In this document: positions 7,798-9,587 of the stretch, piece by piece
Layout of the letters: the number at the start of each line of letters is the position of its first letter
How positions within the stretch are numbered: position 1 is the stretch's first letter
From: Methanobacteriota archaeon
Lineage (GTDB): Archaea; Thermoplasmatota; E2; DHVEG-1
Assembly: GCA_026394435.1 (NCBI GenBank)
Contig: JAPKYG010000091.1
Location: forward strand, 1 to 9,587
Direction of reading: 5' to 3'
Length of the DNA stretch: 9,587 nt
Notes under the pieces: generated by a model
Told to the model about the DNA's origin: nothing
What the model saw: the letters and a program-made list of their open reading frames with translations, nothing else
The model's database searches: none
Made by a program: the position numbers and the translations under genes

Positions 7798-7835
7798 CGA
7801 AGGATTGTTAATTTATTTATAGGGGCAGGAAATAG

Positions 7836-9275
7836 ATGGAAAAATATCCTTTAATCGGGAAAGGTTTAGCGGTTGGAATCATTCTCTTATTCGTTGGAGC
7901 AGGTATCATTCCAGCGACTGCACAAGATATAGAGAAATCATCGTTGCCAACATCGAGTGGTCAGTGGTTGTATGTTGGTGGGAGTGGACCAGGAAATTAC
8001 ACAAGGATTCAGGATGCAATAAATGTTTCACATAATGGAGATACTGTTTTTGTTTTTCATGGAACATATTACGAACATATTGTGATAAATAAAGCAATTT
8101 ATTTGATTGGAGAAAATGTAAACACGACAACGATAATTGACAACTATAGTCAGGAATCTGCTGCTATATCTATTCAGTATGGTAATGTTACCGTAATGGA
8201 TTTTACTATTAATGGCCAATCAACATATTCTGCAATAGGTCTTGTTTCGGGTTGGACTACTATTAAGGGTAATAATATTTTATCACTAGTAGGAATGGTG
8301 GTTTGGTCATACAATAATTCAATATTATACAATAATATAACAGGATATGGACTTCCGGGTGCTGGGATAGGTTGTGGGATTGACGAGATTCTCTCATATA
8401 ATAGAATAGAACATAATAGCATCTTTTCCACGATTAGTACTGGTATTTCGGTATGGGGCAATAGCAATGTTATTAATAGCAACCTAATCGTCGCAAATGG
8501 GCTGTCAGATATTTATGGTTCAAAAAATGTATTATCTAATAACACATTTCAAAATTCTGGTCTTCGGTTTTATAATCCGTCGGAAAACATTGTGACTAAT
8601 AACACTGTGAATGGGAAACCTCTTGTTTTTTTAGATAACATGTCTAACAAAGTAATCGATTATGACACTGCACAAGTGATACTCGTGCGGTGTAATAATG
8701 TCACCATAACAAACCAAAATTTTTCTCATTCACCTGATAGCATCCAAGTGCTTAACTCAACAAATTGTTATATCATCAATAATACCATATCATACTGTTC
8801 AAGTGGAGGAATTACAATTTATTATTCTGATACTATCATGGTTATGGACAATACCATTAATTCTTCTTGGATTAACATTGGTTGGTGGAATTCCGGTTAC
8901 AACAATAATATCATTGTTTCAAGAAATACATTCACATCAGATGCATTAGGTGGTTACGGCATCAATATTGAAAACACATATAATTGTACACTTTCATACA
9001 ACAATCTGGTTAATACATATATTGGGCTTGCTTATTATTGTCGAAATTGTAAGATTTGGTATAATAATTTTATCACTAGTAGTTATATTGATATTTATGT
9101 TGCTTTCTTTTCTCATACTACATTAAAGGGTAATTATTGGGAGAGACCAAGACTATTTCCAAAATTAATTCTTGGTACACTTTGGAAAGAAGGAGAAGAT
9201 TATCCGAAATTATTGCTACCTTGGTTTTTTATTGACTGGCAGCCCGCACAAGAACCCTATAATATCCCTAGGTGA
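7836..9275 (+). CDS. Secreted right-handed parallel beta-helix (NosD/PbH1-type) protein
   Basis: A 479-residue exported protein. Residues 1-29 form a signal peptide: basic start, hydrophobic core GLAVGIILLFVGAGII, then ATA before Gln30. The segment YVGGSGPGNYTRIQDAIN (46-63) followed by GDTVFVFHGTYYEHIVINKAIYLIGEN is the usual entry to archaeal beta-helix domains. About 300 residues of parallel beta-helix coils follow, with recurring NNTI/NNTF/GI.I turns. The C-terminal block starts with KGNYWERPRLFPK and ends with IDWQPAQEPYNIP, a tail style I associate with Thermoplasmatota and related archaeal beta-helix proteins. At least fifteen N-x-S/T sequons suggest heavy N-glycosylation outside the cell. 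No catalytic residues, C-terminal membrane helix or sorting signal are visible, so the ligand is unknown; carbohydrate binding or lysis, or a surface structural role, are possible. The gene is much richer in A and T than its neighbours and sits between tRNA-like repeats, which suggests transfer. Confidence 0.9.
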   Translation: MEKYPLIGKGLAVGIILLFVGAGIIPATAQDIEKSSLPTSSGQWLYVGGSGPGNYTRIQDAINVSHNGDTVFVFHGTYYEHIVINKAIYLIGENVNTTTIIDNYSQESAAISIQYGNVTVMDFTINGQSTYSAIGLVSGWTTIKGNNILSLVGMVVWSYNNSILYNNITGYGLPGAGIGCGIDEILSYNRIEHNSIFSTISTGISVWGNSNVINSNLIVANGLSDIYGSKNVLSNNTFQNSGLRFYNPSENIVTNNTVNGKPLVFLDNMSNKVIDYDTAQVILVRCNNVTITNQNFSHSPDSIQVLNSTNCYIINNTISYCSSGGITIYYSDTIMVMDNTINSSWINIGWWNSGYNNNIIVSRNTFTSDALGGYGINIENTYNCTLSYNNLVNTYIGLAYYCRNCKIWYNNFITSSYIDIYVAFFSHTTLKGNYWERPRLFPKLILGTLWKEGEDYPKLLLPWFFIDWQPAQEPYNIPR

Positions 9276-9299
9276 GATGAAAAGAAAACGTATGAAATC

Positions 9300-9378
9300 G
9301 CAGGCTTTTATAGGAGTAATTATTATCCATTATTCTTTATAATACCGGTAATCTGGGGTTCAAATCCCTTCCCCTGCA
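9300..9378 (+). pseudogene. Possible decayed tRNA body ending in the right repeat
   Basis: The right repeat may be the end of a degenerate tRNA. GCAGG at 9300-9304 can pair with CCTGC at 9373-9377 (five acceptor pairs, two mismatches inward), and TGGGG-TTCAAAT-CCCTT keeps four of five T-stem pairs, one of them G-T. The total of 79 bases would suit a tRNA with an extended variable arm. However, the middle has no convincing D-arm, and the ATTAT/ATAAT hairpin encloses a five-base loop, so it is not a functional tRNA. It may equally be only the 3' fragment plus chance pairing. Confidence 0.2.
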
Positions 9379-9384
9379 CTTTTT
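9357..9384 (+). repeat. Right direct repeat, tRNA 3'-end-like
   Basis: This copy reads GGTTCAAATCCCT, then TCCCCTGCA, then CTTTTT. It is offset from the left copy by exactly 1610 bases and differs at one position. Upstream bases TGGG preserve most of a T-stem here, so this copy is closer to a real tRNA end than the left one. The acceptor strand CCCCTGC with A fits archaeal tRNA-Leu species that begin GCAGGGG. Confidence 0.75.
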
Positions 9385-9407
9385 ATACAAAATGATAAGT
9401 ATATATG

Positions 9408-9419
9408 GTTCGGATATAA
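9408..9419 (+). repeat. 12-base direct repeat, first copy
   Basis: GTTCGGATATAA, repeated exactly 40 bases downstream at 9448-9459. Both copies contain a TATA-like GATATAA. They could be paired promoter elements, or an operator site upstream of the DUF3795-type gene. Confidence 0.5.
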
Positions 9420-9447
9420 TGGTAGATTGGAATGATATACGAAATAA

Positions 9448-9459
9448 GTTCGGATATAA
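9448..9459 (+). repeat. 12-base direct repeat, second copy; contains a likely TATA box
   Basis: Second copy of GTTCGGATATAA. The GATATAA at 9453-9459 lies about 43 bases before the ATG at 9499. It would start transcription near 9482, leaving AAGGA (9486-9490) in a short leader at proper spacing. It is therefore the better promoter candidate of the two copies. Confidence 0.45.
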
Positions 9460-9498
9460 CTTGTTAGGCGAAATAATCGCAAAACAAGGAAGTAAAAA

Positions 9499-9587
9499 AT
9501 GGTGGACATTCATGAAGCAAAGAAATTGGTTGGGTATTGTGGTATATACTGTGGTTCGTGTGGAATGTACAGAGGAAGAATTTATGC
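9499..9587 (+). CDS. DUF3795-type cysteine-rich protein, 5' end only
   Basis: Only the first 29 residues are visible. The segment LVGYCGIYCGSCGMYRGRI, with Cys14, Cys18 and Cys21, matches the N-terminus of the DUF3795 family. These are small Cys-rich proteins common in methanogens, other archaea and anaerobic bacteria. They are thought to bind metal through these cysteines, but have no established function. The start at ATG 9499 is set by a stop codon in the same frame six bases upstream and by AAGGA with eight bases of spacing. It lies outside the tRNA-like repeats. Confidence 0.8.
   Translation, partial: MVDIHEAKKLVGYCGIYCGSCGMYRGRIY

Larger units (their letters stand above)
7747..9384 (+). 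mobile_element. Candidate small cassette between tRNA-3'-end direct repeats
   Basis: The interval is bounded by two 28-base direct repeats resembling the 3' part of a tRNA gene. It contains one complete AT-rich gene plus its promoter. Tyrosine recombinases often use the T-arm and acceptor 3' end as an attachment site and leave such repeats at both ends of the insert. No integrase is present, so this would be a remnant, a cassette moved in trans, or one unit of a larger array. The alternative is two independently decayed tRNA genes. Confidence 0.35.

Noticed and set aside
8275..9085. Repeated TTTTATCACTAGTAG inside the beta-helix gene (near 8280 and 9070)
   Set aside because: The two copies are translated in different frames relative to the repeat, so they do not reflect duplicated helix coils. 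In this AT-rich repetitive gene the match is probably chance.
9462..9468. GTTAGGC resembling the core of an integron attC site
   Set aside because: No matching complementary core (RYYYAAC type) or hairpin arms are nearby, and no integron integrase is seen. A seven-base match is expected by chance.
9392..9587. A stop-free frame overlapping the DUF3795-type gene, with ATGs at 9392 and 9419
   Set aside because: It runs open to the window edge, but its product over the overlap has no recognisable motif, while the frame from 9499 has the clear YCGIYCGSC signature. The part before 9499 could be a decayed fragment, but nothing supports it.

Overview
The window looks like chromosomal DNA of a euryarchaeal-type archaeon, most plausibly from the Thermoplasmatota. 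The archaeal assignment rests on deoxyhypusine synthase, an archaeal Trm1, a THEP1-type NTPase, an ATPase-type HypB partner next to HypA, and TATA boxes about 25-32 bases upstream of short-leader or leaderless starts. The phylum call is softer. It rests on the signal peptide and C-terminal style of the secreted beta-helix protein, and on finding PurN and FolC, which most methanopterin-using archaea lack.

Left block (1-2869). A LarE-type PP-loop sulfurtransferase runs off the left edge (minus strand). Directly upstream of it on the same strand is deoxyhypusine synthase. A divergent gene (1739-2332, plus) encodes an unrecognised membrane-anchored protein. It converges on msrB (minus), the methionine-R-sulfoxide reductase.

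Nickel block (2870-4011, plus). hypA is followed, with a 4-base ATGA overlap, by a Mrp/MinD-type ATPase. This ATPase lacks the CxxC of Fe-S carrier Mrp proteins and is best read as the archaeal ATPase-type HypB. The pair implies a [NiFe] hydrogenase elsewhere in the genome.

Housekeeping operon (7692 down to 4008, minus). THEP1 NTPase, trm1, purN and folC are packed with gaps of 2 and 19 bases and one 26-base overlap. PurN uses 10-formyl-tetrahydrofolate and FolC polyglutamylates folate, so the pair points to folate-based one-carbon metabolism. The stop codons of folC and the HypB-like gene overlap tail to tail.

Right block (7747-9587). A visibly AT-rich stretch holds one gene for a secreted, sequon-rich, right-handed beta-helix protein. 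It is bracketed by two 28-base direct repeats (27/28 identical, 1610 bases apart). The repeats read as the T-arm, acceptor 3' strand and oligo-T of a tRNA, probably tRNA-Leu, and neither is attached to an intact tRNA. This looks like a small cassette between attachment-site-type repeats and is the most unusual structure here. No recombinase is present in the window. A Cys-rich DUF3795-type gene begins at the right edge.

There is no stretch over 300 bases without a gene. The longest gap is 9276-9498, which holds the right-hand repeat, a possible decayed tRNA body, a 12-base tandem repeat and the promoter of the last gene.
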